The notes beneath the pieces are model-generated. The model was not told the origin of the DNA. It saw only the letters and a list, made by a program, of their open reading frames with translations, and did no database searches. From assembly GCF_021631985.1 (NCBI RefSeq), contig NZ_CP070225.1, forward strand, positions 4,526,001-4,590,000: DNA of 64,000 nucleotides. Direction: 5' to 3'. This document shows positions 17,201-25,547 of this stretch, one piece after another (positions within the stretch are counted from its first letter, which is position 1; each line of letters begins with the position of its first letter). The stretch comes from Sandaracinus amylolyticus. GTDB taxonomy: Bacteria > Myxococcota_A > Polyangia > Polyangiales > Sandaracinaceae. The translations under genes and the position numbers were made by a program.

Positions 17201-17836
17201 ATGAAGAAGGTCGCGCTCGCGTGGCTGTGCTCGCTCGCGCTCGTCGCGTGCGGTGGTGGGGACGACGATGGCCCCAGCGGAGTCGATGGGGGTCGAATCG
17301 GCGTCGACGCGCAGGTGCCTCCAGGCATCGACGGTGGCCCGCAGCCCGATGCGTGGGTCGCGCCGGGCACCGATGCGGGCGGTGTCGACGCGTACGTCGC
17401 GCCCGGCACCGATGGCGGCGGAGGAGGTGGAAGCGAGCGCGATCCGCGCCTCCAGACCGATCCCGATCCCGGCGAGGTCGGCTGCGGATCGATGACGTGC
17501 AACGTCCCCGCGCAGACGTGCTGCACCCAGCTCTCGGGACAGAGCTGCGTCGCGCCGGCATCGTGCAGCGGGGGCCTCGCGGCGCCGGGCAACTGCGACG
17601 GCCCCGAGGACTGCAGCGGCGGCCAGCTCTGCTGCGCGCCGACGGGCCTCGCGGACCTGACCACCGGCACCACGTGCGCGGCGTCGTGCGGCTCGCGCCA
17701 CCAGATGTGCCAGACCGACGCCGACTGCAGTGGCGGCGCGACCTGCCACACGTGCCGTCCGCCCGGCGGAATGGGCGGCGTGGTCGGCCTCTGCAACGCC
17801 GGCGCGAGCTGTCCCGGCTCGTACACGTCGCTGTGA
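17201..17836 (+). CDS. cysteine-rich lipoprotein, unknown function
   Basis: A 211-residue protein with signal MKKVALAWLCSLALVAC, then a long Asp/Gly/Ala linker (GIDGGPQPDAW, PGTDAGGVDAY) of the kind that follows myxobacterial lipoboxes. A C-terminal half is rich in cysteines (CGSMTCNVPAQTCC, CDGPEDCSGGQLCC, CQTDADCSGGATC). The CxxxxDCxxGxxC pattern recurs and suggests small disulfide-bonded modules. No catalytic motif is seen. The ATG lies after GGAGGGGGACG. Its stop overlaps a possible GTG start of the next gene. Confidence 0.8.
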   Translation: MKKVALAWLCSLALVACGGGDDDGPSGVDGGRIGVDAQVPPGIDGGPQPDAWVAPGTDAGGVDAYVAPGTDGGGGGGSERDPRLQTDPDPGEVGCGSMTCNVPAQTCCTQLSGQSCVAPASCSGGLAAPGNCDGPEDCSGGQLCCAPTGLADLTTGTTCAASCGSRHQMCQTDADCSGGATCHTCRPPGGMGGVVGLCNAGASCPGSYTSL

Positions 17837-17841
17837 TCGCG

Positions 17842-18351
17842 ATGCGCACGCCGATCACGATCGCGCTCTTCCTCGTCGCGTGCGGCGCCGAGACGCCCGG
17901 CGCCGGGCTCGAGGTGCGTCCGGGCGAAGGCATCGGACCGGTGCGGATCGGCATGCGCTACGCCGACGTGCGCGAGGCGCTCGGTCCGCTCGAGGGCGCG
18001 TTCACGAGCGATCGTCTCGCGTTCGGGCGCTACGCGTCGCTCGGGCTCGAGGTCGTGCTCGTCTCGAGCGAGGACGCGAGCGTCAGCGACGACGCGATCG
18101 TGATCGGCGTCGGCGCGCTGAGGAGCGACGGATTCGTCGGTCCCGTCGTGCCCGGCATGACGCGCGACGCGCTCGAGGACGCGTTCGGCGAGCCCGACGA
18201 CGAAGCGGGCGACACCGCCTTCTACGTCGAGGGCTTCAGCGTCGAGCGCGACGGGGACGCGGTGCTCGAGGTCGGCGTGTTCCGGCCCTACGCGCACGAG
18301 CCCACGCCACCTCCGATGCGCGCCGCCGCGACACGACGGGAGGGCACGTGA
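17842..18351 (+). CDS. lipoprotein with two SmpA/BamE-like repeats
   Basis: A 169-residue protein with a short lipoprotein signal MRTPITIALFLVAC. The body has two similar segments, GIGPVRIGMRYADVREALGP and VGPVVPGMTRDALEDAFGEP. Both resemble the GMTxxxVxxxLGxP motif of the SmpA/OmlA/BLIP-like fold, which usually mediates protein contacts in the envelope. A GTG at 17833 that overlaps the previous stop is an alternative start giving a slightly longer signal. Its stop overlaps the next GTG start (GTGA), so it belongs to the surrounding operon. Confidence 0.75.
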   Translation: MRTPITIALFLVACGAETPGAGLEVRPGEGIGPVRIGMRYADVREALGPLEGAFTSDRLAFGRYASLGLEVVLVSSEDASVSDDAIVIGVGALRSDGFVGPVVPGMTRDALEDAFGEPDDEAGDTAFYVEGFSVERDGDAVLEVGVFRPYAHEPTPPPMRAAATRREGT

Positions 18352-19415
18352 GACGGCTCGCGACCACGCTGATCCTCGCGGCGATCACGATCGCGAGCGA
18401 TGCACGCGCCGAGATCGAGATCGACGGCGAGCGCGTGGAGGTCATCGACATGCACCTCCACCCCGGGCACTACGCGAACATGGCGACCGAAGGTCGCCGG
18501 TTCATCACCGAGAGCCTCCCGCCCTTCGCGAGGATGTACGCGCCCGCGCTGATCGAGACGCTGCTCGATCCCTACGGCGAGCACGTCGGGATCCGCGCGC
18601 AGACCGAGATGGCGGGCGTCGATCACGCCGTGCTCTTCGCGGTGTACGCGCCGCGCTCGACGGGCTTCTACACGAACGAAGAGCTCGAGCGCGTGCTCGA
18701 CGACCCGCGCAACGCGGGCTGGGCCTGGGGCATGGTCAGCATCGACTACGAGGGCTTCCTCGACGAAGGCGTCGCGCAGCCGCGCCTCGACGCGCTCGCG
18801 TCGTACTTCGAGCGGCGCCCCGATCTCTTCGTCGGCATCAAGCTCGCGCACGCGCACCAGGCCGTGACCCTCGACGACACGCGCTACCTCGGCGTCTACG
18901 ACGTCGCGGCGCGCTTCGGCGTGCCGGTGCTGCTCCACACCGGATTCAGCCCATTTCCCGGCACCCAGACCGATCCTGCGTACTACGACCCCGAGGGCCT
19001 CGAGTCCGTCGTCACCGCGTACGACGGCGCGCATGGAATGCCGCGCGTCGACTTCGTCCTCTCGCACGTCGGCCAGGGCGATCCGCGCGCGGTCGAGCAC
19101 GCGCTCGCGCTCGCCGAGGCGCACGACAACGTGTGGCTCGAGATCAGCGCGCTGAATCGCCCTTTCCTCCTCGACGACGAGGGCGAGCCGATCGCGAGCA
19201 CCGAGCCGCAGTATCCGGCCGTGCTGCGCAGCATCCGCGCGCGCGGCCTCGTGGAGCGCACGCTCTTCGCGACCGATGGGCCGCAGTTCTCGGGGATGGT
19301 GCGCAGCTACGTGCAGCGGATGGTCCTCGGCATGCGCGAGGCCGAGTACTCGCTGGGCGAGATCCGCCGCGTGACGAGCGGGACCTTCTCCCGCCTGTAC
19401 CTGCAGAGCGAGTGA
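18348..19415 (+). CDS. secreted amidohydrolase (TIM-barrel, amidohydrolase-2 type)
   Basis: A 355-residue protein beginning at a GTG that overlaps the previous stop. The signal peptide is RRLATTLILAAITIASDARA. The metal-binding motif VIDMHLHPGHY follows directly after it. Later blocks are GVPVLLHTGFSPFPG, FVLSHVGQGDPRA and LFATDGPQFSG, the metal His/Asp pattern of the amidohydrolase-2 superfamily. Export is unusual for this family, whose members are mostly cytosolic hydrolases or decarboxylases. The substrate is unknown. It lies inside the 16.1-19.8 kb run of exported proteins. Confidence 0.82.
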   Translation: MRRLATTLILAAITIASDARAEIEIDGERVEVIDMHLHPGHYANMATEGRRFITESLPPFARMYAPALIETLLDPYGEHVGIRAQTEMAGVDHAVLFAVYAPRSTGFYTNEELERVLDDPRNAGWAWGMVSIDYEGFLDEGVAQPRLDALASYFERRPDLFVGIKLAHAHQAVTLDDTRYLGVYDVAARFGVPVLLHTGFSPFPGTQTDPAYYDPEGLESVVTAYDGAHGMPRVDFVLSHVGQGDPRAVEHALALAEAHDNVWLEISALNRPFLLDDEGEPIASTEPQYPAVLRSIRARGLVERTLFATDGPQFSGMVRSYVQRMVLGMREAEYSLGEIRRVTSGTFSRLYLQSE

Positions 19416-19425
19416 GGAGACGACG

Positions 19426-19842
19426 ATGACGCCGAGGACGATGCTCGCGCTCGCGATCGCGCTGAGCGCGTGCGACGAGCGCGCGACCACCACGATCGAC
19501 GGGGGCGACGACGCGCGCCCGACATCGACGCGCGGCACGATCACCGGGACAATCCTCTACGCGGGGAGCGGCGCCGGTCGTCTCACCGTCGGCGTGTGGC
19601 CGCAGACGCCGCCCGCGGGCCCACCCAGCGAGATCTTCGTGCGCGACGATCCGACGTTCCCGATCGACTACGAGCTCACCGGGCTCGGCGTCGGCACGTA
19701 CTACCTCGGCGTCGTGCTCGATCTCGGCTCGAACCATCCGACGATCCCGGGCGCCGAAGATCCGCGGATCTTCCCGAGCGATCCGATCGTGATCGAGGGC
19801 GGCGATGCCCACGACGTCGACGTCACGCTGATCGATCCGTGA
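19426..19842 (+). CDS. small lipoprotein with a beta-sandwich-like body
   Basis: A 138-residue protein with signal MTPRTMLALAIALSAC and a TIDGGDDARPTSTRG linker. The body (GTITGTILYAGSG, LTVGVWPQT, FPIDYELTGLGVGTYYLGVVLDLG) has the strand pattern of a carboxypeptidase-regulatory-like or prealbumin-like domain. No catalytic residues stand out. The ATG follows GAGGAGACG. It is the last gene of the exported-protein run. It is followed by a 66-base gap before the MerR gene. Confidence 0.72.
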   Translation: MTPRTMLALAIALSACDERATTTIDGGDDARPTSTRGTITGTILYAGSGAGRLTVGVWPQTPPAGPPSEIFVRDDPTFPIDYELTGLGVGTYYLGVVLDLGSNHPTIPGAEDPRIFPSDPIVIEGGDAHDVDVTLIDP

Positions 19843-19908
19843 CTGCTCTTTACGCCCTCGCCGGGCGACGCCATCATCCGCGCTCGAAAGCGAGACGTCG
19901 GACGTTCG

Positions 19909-20685
19909 ATGGACGAGGACTCGGAGCTCGAGGATCACGGGCGCCGCGTGAAGGTGAGCGCGCTCGCGAAGATGTCGGGCGTCCCCGCGGCGACGATCAA
20001 GCACTACGTGCGCGAGGGCCTGCTCCCGGAGCCGTCGCGGACCAGCAAGAACATGGCGTACTACGACGTGTCGCTGGTCCCTCGCATCAAGAAGATCAAG
20101 GAGCTCCAGCGCACGCGCTTCCTGCCGCTGAAGGTGATCAAGTCGGTCCTCGACGAGTCCGAGCTGGAGAGCGAGGACGAGACCGTCGGCGCCACGATCG
20201 CGCGGGTGCTCGAGCAGACCGCGCCCACCGAGCGCCGGACGCGCGAGGAGCTGCTCGCAGCGGGGATGCCGAAGGAGCAGCTCGACTGGCTGCGCGGCGC
20301 CGGGCTGATCACGCCGCTCGCCGAGACGAAGGGCGAGGTCTACGCGGGTGACGATCTCGAGCTGCTGCGCGTGCTCGGCGCGTCGCGCAAGGCGGGGATC
20401 AGTGCGGAGATGCTCCCGGTGACGATCCTCGGCGAGTACGCGCAGGCGCTGCGCGCGCTCGTCGAGATCGAGCTGCGCATGTTCCGCGACGGCGTCATGC
20501 CGCGCGCGGGAGAAGATCTTCCGGGCCTCACCGAGGCCGCGACGACGCTCTCGGAGCGCCTCGTCGTGCTGCTTCGTCGGCGCATGCTGGTGCCCACGAT
20601 GCGCGCGCTCGCCGAGGAGGCGAAGCGCTCGCGCTCGAGCCCGCCGCCCGCCACGACGAAGCGCCCGCGAGGCAAGAGCGGCTGA
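19909..20685 (+). CDS. MerR-family transcriptional regulator
   Basis: A 258-residue protein with an N-terminal MerR winged helix: VSALAKMSGVPAATIKHY, then REGLLPEPSRTSKNMAYYD, then VPRIKKIKELQ, near residues 11-64. A helical region and a variable C-terminal effector half follow. There are no metal-binding cysteines, so the signal is probably an organic molecule or a protein. A second wHTH-like segment at about 115-150 (AAGMPKEQLDWLRGAGLI) makes it resemble two-headed MerR-like regulators. The target is unknown. The same frame after the stop encodes a repeat-rich basic tail (see the repeat entry). Confidence 0.85.
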   Translation: MDEDSELEDHGRRVKVSALAKMSGVPAATIKHYVREGLLPEPSRTSKNMAYYDVSLVPRIKKIKELQRTRFLPLKVIKSVLDESELESEDETVGATIARVLEQTAPTERRTREELLAAGMPKEQLDWLRGAGLITPLAETKGEVYAGDDLELLRVLGASRKAGISAEMLPVTILGEYAQALRALVEIELRMFRDGVMPRAGEDLPGLTEAATTLSERLVVLLRRRMLVPTMRALAEEAKRSRSSPPPATTKRPRGKSG

Positions 20686-20703
20686 GGGGGCGCCTCACGT
20701 CTC

Positions 20704-20840
20704 GAGACGCAAGCGCCCGTCGAGACGCGCGCTCCGACCGAGACGCGCGCGCCCGTCGCGACGCAGCCCCCGCCGAGACGCAAGCGCCCGTCGAGACGCG
20801 CGCGCCGCCCGACCAAGAAGCGCGCCGCCCGAGACGCAAG
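20704..20840 (+). repeat. degenerate 18-bp tandem repeat after the MerR gene
   Basis: About seven units of GAGACGCAAGCGCCCGTC-like sequence run head to tail. Most are 18 bp, with one 17-bp and one 20-bp variant. Units 1 and 5 (20704 and 20775) are identical. The repeat lies in the MerR reading frame, 18 bases after its stop, and would encode ETQAPVETRAPTETRAPV followed by an Arg/Lys-rich tail. Confidence 0.75.
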
Positions 20841-20904
20841 GGGGCGTAGGGCCCCCCGCGCCAGCGCGGAGCGGCCGGGGGTCGACAGGGGGGCGGAGCC
20901 CCCC
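20840..20904. terminator. two G/C hairpins between convergent genes
   Basis: Hairpin 1 is GGGGGC (20840-20845), loop GTAGG, GCCCCC (20851-20856). Hairpin 2 is GGGGGGC (20888-20894), loop GGA, GCCCCCC (20898-20904). They separate the MerR gene and its repeat from the convergent gene ending at 20912. Both lack U-tracts but are very stable. Confidence 0.55.
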
Positions 20905-20911
20905 GGGGCAA

Positions 20912-21592
20912 TCAATGCGTCGCGGTCGACGCGTGGCCCGAGTCGGCGAGGAAGCGCGACCGGCCGCGGCCCTGCAGGTAGCTGCGCATCGTCGTCGGCA
21001 CGCGGAGCATCCACGCGTGCAGCTGCGGGCGGACCAGGCCGCCGAGGATTCCCTCGTCCACCGCCGCGAGGATTCCCCACGTCACCAGCGTGCGCCCAGG
21101 GTTGTCCGGCCACTCGCTCAGCGTCATGAAGCCGCGCGCCGAGCGCACGTCGTTGGGGCGCGTCGCGTCGAGGTCGAACGTCAGATCGTGGCGCCCGTCG
21201 GCGAAGCGCAGGCGCAGGTGGTACGCGGCGCGGATGAGCCCGTACGCGTGCTCGATCCGGATCACGCCCTCGTGCTCGCCGCGCGACACGACCGAGACCG
21301 ACTCGACCTGCGGCAGCAGGTTCCCGTAGTTCGCGGGGTCGCGCACCGCGCGCCAGACCTCGGCGAGCGGGCGATCGACGGTCTGGAAGCTCGTGCCGCC
21401 GAAGTGCACGAGGTTCCCGCGCTGCTCCATCCGACGGCGCGCGATCAGACGGCCCGCCGCGAGCACCGAGCGCTCGGCGTCGGTGAACCCGCGATCCTGC
21501 GCGCCGATCGTCTCCGCCGTCGAGAGCGGCAACAGCACGCCGAGGGCGCATGCGAGGGCCGCGGTCACGGCCGCGCGGCGAGCGAGACGCAT
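20912..21592 (-). CDS. exported SRPBCC/START-like protein
   Basis: A 226-residue protein with an N-terminal signal peptide (MRLARRAAVTAALACALGVLLPLSTAE). A START/polyketide-cyclase-like ligand-binding fold follows: VDRPLAEVWRAVRDPANYGNLLPQVE, VIRIEHAYGLIRAAYHL, then the closing long helix near LVRPQLHAWMLRVPTTMRSY. Such domains bind a hydrophobic ligand in a cavity; export suggests handling of a lipid in the envelope, which is inference. There is no strong ribosome-binding site before the ATG, and a GTG about eight codons upstream is possible. Confidence 0.75.
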   Translation of the reverse strand: MRLARRAAVTAALACALGVLLPLSTAETIGAQDRGFTDAERSVLAAGRLIARRRMEQRGNLVHFGGTSFQTVDRPLAEVWRAVRDPANYGNLLPQVESVSVVSRGEHEGVIRIEHAYGLIRAAYHLRLRFADGRHDLTFDLDATRPNDVRSARGFMTLSEWPDNPGRTLVTWGILAAVDEGILGGLVRPQLHAWMLRVPTTMRSYLQGRGRSRFLADSGHASTATH

Positions 21593-21657
21593 CGACGGAG
21601 AACGATGAGGGATCACACGCGACGACGCCAGGAATAATTGCCCACGACCTGGGCCAG

Positions 21658-22752
21658 TCAGCGGCACACGGGGACCTGTCGCTGGGCGCGCCCCGGCTCG
21701 AGGACCAGCGGCAGCGCGAAGTCGAGATATCCGCCCGGCGCATCGAACCCCAGCTCGAGCGCCGCCCGCGACAGACATGCCCGCAGCGCCGCGTCGCCGG
21801 TCGAGTCCTCCATCACGCACGCGTCGCTCACCCGGCCGTCCGGGGCGATGCGCACCGCGAGCGAGACGCGACCGCCCGCGGCGCCCGGCCCCGTGCTCGT
21901 GCCGACACAGAGCTCCGCGCTCGACTGCAGCGGCGCGAGCGCCGCGCGGATCGACGACGCCGGCAGATCGCCGAGCGGCGCGTCCTCCGTGAGCGCCGGC
22001 AGTCCGTCGGGGCAGAGCTGTCCGCGCTCCGCGGTGCCGTCGATCGCCGGCGGCGCATCGGGCAGGCGGGTGCCCGCCGCGAGCGGCACCGCGAGCGTGA
22101 TCCGCCCCGCGAGCGACGCCGGCAGTGCCTCGAGCAGCGAGACCAGCGTGGTGATCGGCACGCGCGCCTCCGCGGTCACGACGACGAGATCGAACGCGCT
22201 CCACTCGGTGTGCTCGATCACCCACGCCACGCGCGACGGATCGCGCTCGCCGCCCGCCTGATCGCTGCGCCGCGTGTAGACGCCCTCGGGCGTGAGGAAG
22301 AGCGCGAGCGCGGTGCCGCGCGTCGGCGGCAGCGTGGTGCTCGTCGCGACGAGACCCATCTGCGCGGCGCCGGTGCCGTAGCTCCCGTAGCGCGTGAGCA
22401 CGCGGACGGGCCCGGGATCGTTCGCGAGTCGTTGATCGAGATCGGCCTCGGGCTCGGCGAGCGGGCGCACCGCGACCGCGAGATCGGCGCGCAGCTCGAA
22501 GCCGCTCGGCGTCACGGCGATGAGGCACGCCGCGTCGGACTCCTGGTCGCGACGATCGTCGAGGGTGCGCGCAGCCGCGATCAGATCCGCGAACGTCGCG
22601 TCGCGCGCGAGCGTGCGAGGCGACGTCGGGATCGTGCTCGGTCGCTCCTCGCGCGGCGCGGGCGCTTCGGGCGCGGTCGTCGGGGCCGTGGTCGAGGACG
22701 CGCCGCCGCATCCGACGAGCAGCGCGGCGAGCGCGAGGTGATGGGCACGCAC
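21658..22752 (-). CDS. AgmX/TonB-C-like lipoprotein
   Basis: A 364-residue lipoprotein from a GTG start (VRAHHLALAALLVGCGGASS). A Thr/Pro/Ala linker comes next, then a central region of unknown fold. The C-terminal segment is SLAVRIAPDGRVSDACVMED and then ALRACLSRAALELGF, the pattern of the AgmX/PglI or TonB C-terminal domain, with its two cysteines. The longer ATG reading frame upstream lacks a signal peptide, so the GTG was preferred. It is divergent from mepA. The role is probably structural within an envelope complex; the partner is unknown. Confidence 0.72.
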   Translation of the reverse strand: MRAHHLALAALLVGCGGASSTTAPTTAPEAPAPREERPSTIPTSPRTLARDATFADLIAAARTLDDRRDQESDAACLIAVTPSGFELRADLAVAVRPLAEPEADLDQRLANDPGPVRVLTRYGSYGTGAAQMGLVATSTTLPPTRGTALALFLTPEGVYTRRSDQAGGERDPSRVAWVIEHTEWSAFDLVVVTAEARVPITTLVSLLEALPASLAGRITLAVPLAAGTRLPDAPPAIDGTAERGQLCPDGLPALTEDAPLGDLPASSIRAALAPLQSSAELCVGTSTGPGAAGGRVSLAVRIAPDGRVSDACVMEDSTGDAALRACLSRAALELGFDAPGGYLDFALPLVLEPGRAQRQVPVCR

Positions 22753-22813
22753 GACGCCGAGCGTAGTCCGTTTTCTTGCGTCGTCGCGCTCGCGCGAAGT
22801 ACTGCCGATCGCG

Positions 22814-23632
22814 ATGCGTCGCAGCGCCGCCGTGCTCCTCGCGATCGCGATCGCGCTCCTCGCGACGGTCGCGCGCGCCACGCCCGGCGATCACGACGAT
22901 CCGCGCCCGCGACGCGCGCGTCGCGCGACGCCCTCCACGTCGGTCGGGCTTCCGTTCCGCGGGCGCCTGCGCAACGGCGTGCTGCTGCGCGAGTCCGAGC
23001 ACGTGCGCTACGCCGGTGAGTACCGCGAGGGCGGGCGCTTCTACGGCACCGACGAGCTCGTGCAGCTGATCGAGCGATCCGCCGCGCGCGTGTCGCAGCG
23101 GCTGCCCGGCGCGCGCCTCTCGGTGGGCGAGCTCTCGGCGCGACAGGGAGGTCGCGTCAGCGGCCATCGCTCGCACCAGAACGGGCGCGACGTCGACATC
23201 GCGTTCTACATGATCGATCGCGACGGTCGTCCCTACGACCCGTGGGGCTTCGCGGCGTTCGATCGCCACGGCAACGGGATGCCGCCCAACGACGCGCTGC
23301 GCTTCGACGACGCGCGCAACTGGGAGCTCGTCGCGCGCCTGGTCGCCGATCCCGACGCGCGCGTGCAGTACGTCTTCGTCGCCGACACGCTGCGCCGGCG
23401 CCTGCTCGCGACCGCGCGCCGCCGCCGCGCCCCCGCGTCGATCGTCGCGCGCGCCGAGCAGCTCCTCGTGCAGCCCTCGCACGGGCACCCGCACCGCAAT
23501 CACTTCCACGTGCGCATCTACTGCCCGCCCGCGGATCGACCGACCTGCGAGGATCGCGAGCCCTTCCACGCGTGGTACCCGGGCACGCCGCCGCGCAGCG
23601 AGAGCGCGAGCGCCGAGGACGCCGCCGACTGA
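22814..23632 (+). CDS. mepA: penicillin-insensitive murein endopeptidase (family M74)
   Basis: A 272-residue periplasmic protein with signal peptide MRRSAAVLLAIAIALLATVARA. The M74 zinc site SGHRSHQNGRDVDIAFY has His 118, His 121 and Asp 126/128. The second ligand block PHRNHFHVRIYCPP lies near residues 231-244. MepA cuts the D-Ala-meso-DAP cross-link of peptidoglycan. The length and motif order fit the family. It is divergent from the AgmX-like lipoprotein and is followed by the D-aminoacylase gene, which could use released D-amino-acid derivatives, though that link is inference. Confidence 0.9.
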   Translation: MRRSAAVLLAIAIALLATVARATPGDHDDPRPRRARRATPSTSVGLPFRGRLRNGVLLRESEHVRYAGEYREGGRFYGTDELVQLIERSAARVSQRLPGARLSVGELSARQGGRVSGHRSHQNGRDVDIAFYMIDRDGRPYDPWGFAAFDRHGNGMPPNDALRFDDARNWELVARLVADPDARVQYVFVADTLRRRLLATARRRRAPASIVARAEQLLVQPSHGHPHRNHFHVRIYCPPADRPTCEDREPFHAWYPGTPPRSESASAEDAAD

Positions 23633-23704
23633 TCGTCGGCTCGAGGCGCGAGCGCGCATCCTCGGAAATCGCCGCCGCCCCACGGATCCACTAGGCTCGC
23701 GCGC

Positions 23705-25339
23705 ATGCGCGTGCTCCTTCGCGATGCGACGATCATCGACGGCACCGGCGCCGAGGCCGACGCGGGCGACGTCCTGCTCGAAGACGATCACATCGCCGAG
23801 ATCGGCGCGACCACGCTCGCGCCCGACGAGGTGATCGACGCGCGCGGGCTCGTCGTCGCGCCCGGCTTCATCGACGTGCACTCGCACTCCGACTTCACGT
23901 TGCCCGGCGACCCCGAGGCGCGCGCGAAGGTGATGCAGGGCGTGACGAGCGAGGTCGTCGGCAACTGCGGCCTCGGGCTCTTCCCCTCGAACGAGACGGT
24001 CGAGCGCTTCTACGCGCTCCTCTCGCCGATGCTCTTCGGCGAGCCGGGAGGCGGATGCTTCCGCGACATCGCGTCGTACCGCGCGCGGCTCGAGGAACGC
24101 GGCGTGAGCGTCAACGTCGTGCCCCTCGTGCCCCACGGCAACGTGCGCTGCGAGGCGATGGGGCTCGCGGAGCGCGCCGCGCGTCCCGACGAGATCGCGC
24201 GCATGCGCGACAGCGTCGACACGAACATGCGGCAGGGCGCGTTCGGGCTCTCGACCGGGCTCGTCTACGCGCCGGGCGCGTTCGCCGACACCGAGGAGAT
24301 CGTCGAGCTCGCGAAGGTGAGCGCGGCGCACGGCGGCATCTACGCGTCGCACATGCGCGACGAGGGATCGCGCCTCGTGCAGTCGGTCGAGGAGACGCTG
24401 CGCATCGGACGCGAGGCGAAGATCCCCGTGCAGATCTCGCATCACAAGGCGGCCGGTCGCTGGAACTGGGGCAAGGTCGAGACGACGCTCGCGATGGTCG
24501 ATCGCGCGCGCGCCGAGGGCCTCGACGTGCACAGCGACGTCTACCCGTACACCGCGGGATCGACGGTGCTGAGCGCGATGTTCCTGCCGCTCTGGGCGTT
24601 CGAGGGCTCGCAGGATCGACTGCTCGAGCGGCTGCGCGATCCCGAGGTGCGCAAGCAGATCGTGGAGGGCAGCAAGGAGCGCATGATGAAGCTCGCACAG
24701 CTGCCGGGCGTGCTCGATCGCATCGTGCCCAAGCGCTTGATCCTGCCCTTCGTGCTCTTCGAGCTGAGCCGCCTCGTGGTGGTGAGCTCGCTGAAGAACC
24801 AGCAGCAGTACGAGGGCATGACGCTGCGCGAGATCGCGAAGGCGCGAAAGCAGAAGCTCTACGACATGCTGCTCGATCTGCTGGTCGAGGAAGAGCTCGC
24901 GATCGCGGCGATCGCGCACGTGATGAGCGAGGACGACGTGCAGCGCGTGATGGCGCACGACGCGACGATGATCGGCACCGATGGCTTCCCGCAGCGCGAG
25001 GGCAAGCCGCACCCGCGCGCGTTCGGCACCTATGCGCGCGTGATCGAGCACTACGTGCGCGAGCGACGTCTCTTCGGGATCGAGACCGCGATCCACAAGA
25101 TGACGGGCATGGTCGCGAAGAAGCTCGGGCTGCGCGATCGCGGTGTGCTGCGAGCGGGCGCGAAGGCGGACGTGGTGGTGCTCGACGCGGCGAGAGTGAA
25201 GGACCGCGCGACGTACGCGAGCCCGAAGAACCACCCCGAAGGCATCGTGCACGTGTTCGTGAACGGCGTGCACACGGTGAAGGACGGGAAGCACACCGGA
25301 GCGCGCGGCGGGCGCGTGCTGCACCGCGCGGCGGGCTGA
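23705..25339 (+). CDS. N-acyl-D-amino-acid deacylase (D-aminoacylase)
   Basis: A 544-residue amidohydrolase-3-type protein. It begins with the small beta domain (LLRDATIIDGTGAEADAGDVLLED) and the metal site APGFIDVHSHSDF near residues 53-65. Then come VVGNCGLGLFPS, the ASHMRDEGSRLVQSV block, VQISHHKAAG, the DVYPYTAGST segment and the C-terminal GTDGFPQREGKPHPRAFGTY. These are the conserved blocks of D-aminoacylases, which hydrolyse N-acyl-D-amino acids to free D-amino acids. No signal peptide is present, so it is cytoplasmic. The ATG is well placed. Confidence 0.92.
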   Translation: MRVLLRDATIIDGTGAEADAGDVLLEDDHIAEIGATTLAPDEVIDARGLVVAPGFIDVHSHSDFTLPGDPEARAKVMQGVTSEVVGNCGLGLFPSNETVERFYALLSPMLFGEPGGGCFRDIASYRARLEERGVSVNVVPLVPHGNVRCEAMGLAERAARPDEIARMRDSVDTNMRQGAFGLSTGLVYAPGAFADTEEIVELAKVSAAHGGIYASHMRDEGSRLVQSVEETLRIGREAKIPVQISHHKAAGRWNWGKVETTLAMVDRARAEGLDVHSDVYPYTAGSTVLSAMFLPLWAFEGSQDRLLERLRDPEVRKQIVEGSKERMMKLAQLPGVLDRIVPKRLILPFVLFELSRLVVVSSLKNQQQYEGMTLREIAKARKQKLYDMLLDLLVEEELAIAAIAHVMSEDDVQRVMAHDATMIGTDGFPQREGKPHPRAFGTYARVIEHYVRERRLFGIETAIHKMTGMVAKKLGLRDRGVLRAGAKADVVVLDAARVKDRATYASPKNHPEGIVHVFVNGVHTVKDGKHTGARGGRVLHRAAG

Positions 25340-25547
25340 CACGCGCGTGCCGTCGACTCCACGCTCACCACCGTCGCCGCGCTGACGCGCGTGCAGTCGC
25401 CTCTGCTTCTGCCAATCAGGGCGACTGCGCAGCAGAGCCCGAACCGCGAGCGTCCGGGCCGCGGCGAAGCGCGGACCGGACGCTCGCCGCCTCAGCCCAA
25501 CCAAGCGAGACGGCAGAACCGCGGTATCCGGCGCCTCTCACCGAGAC

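Noticed and set aside
20912-25504. A 1530-codon continuous minus-strand frame
   Set aside because: Only its last 226 codons look like a real protein (SRPBCC type with signal peptide); the rest is antisense to the D-aminoacylase, mepA and lipoprotein genes.
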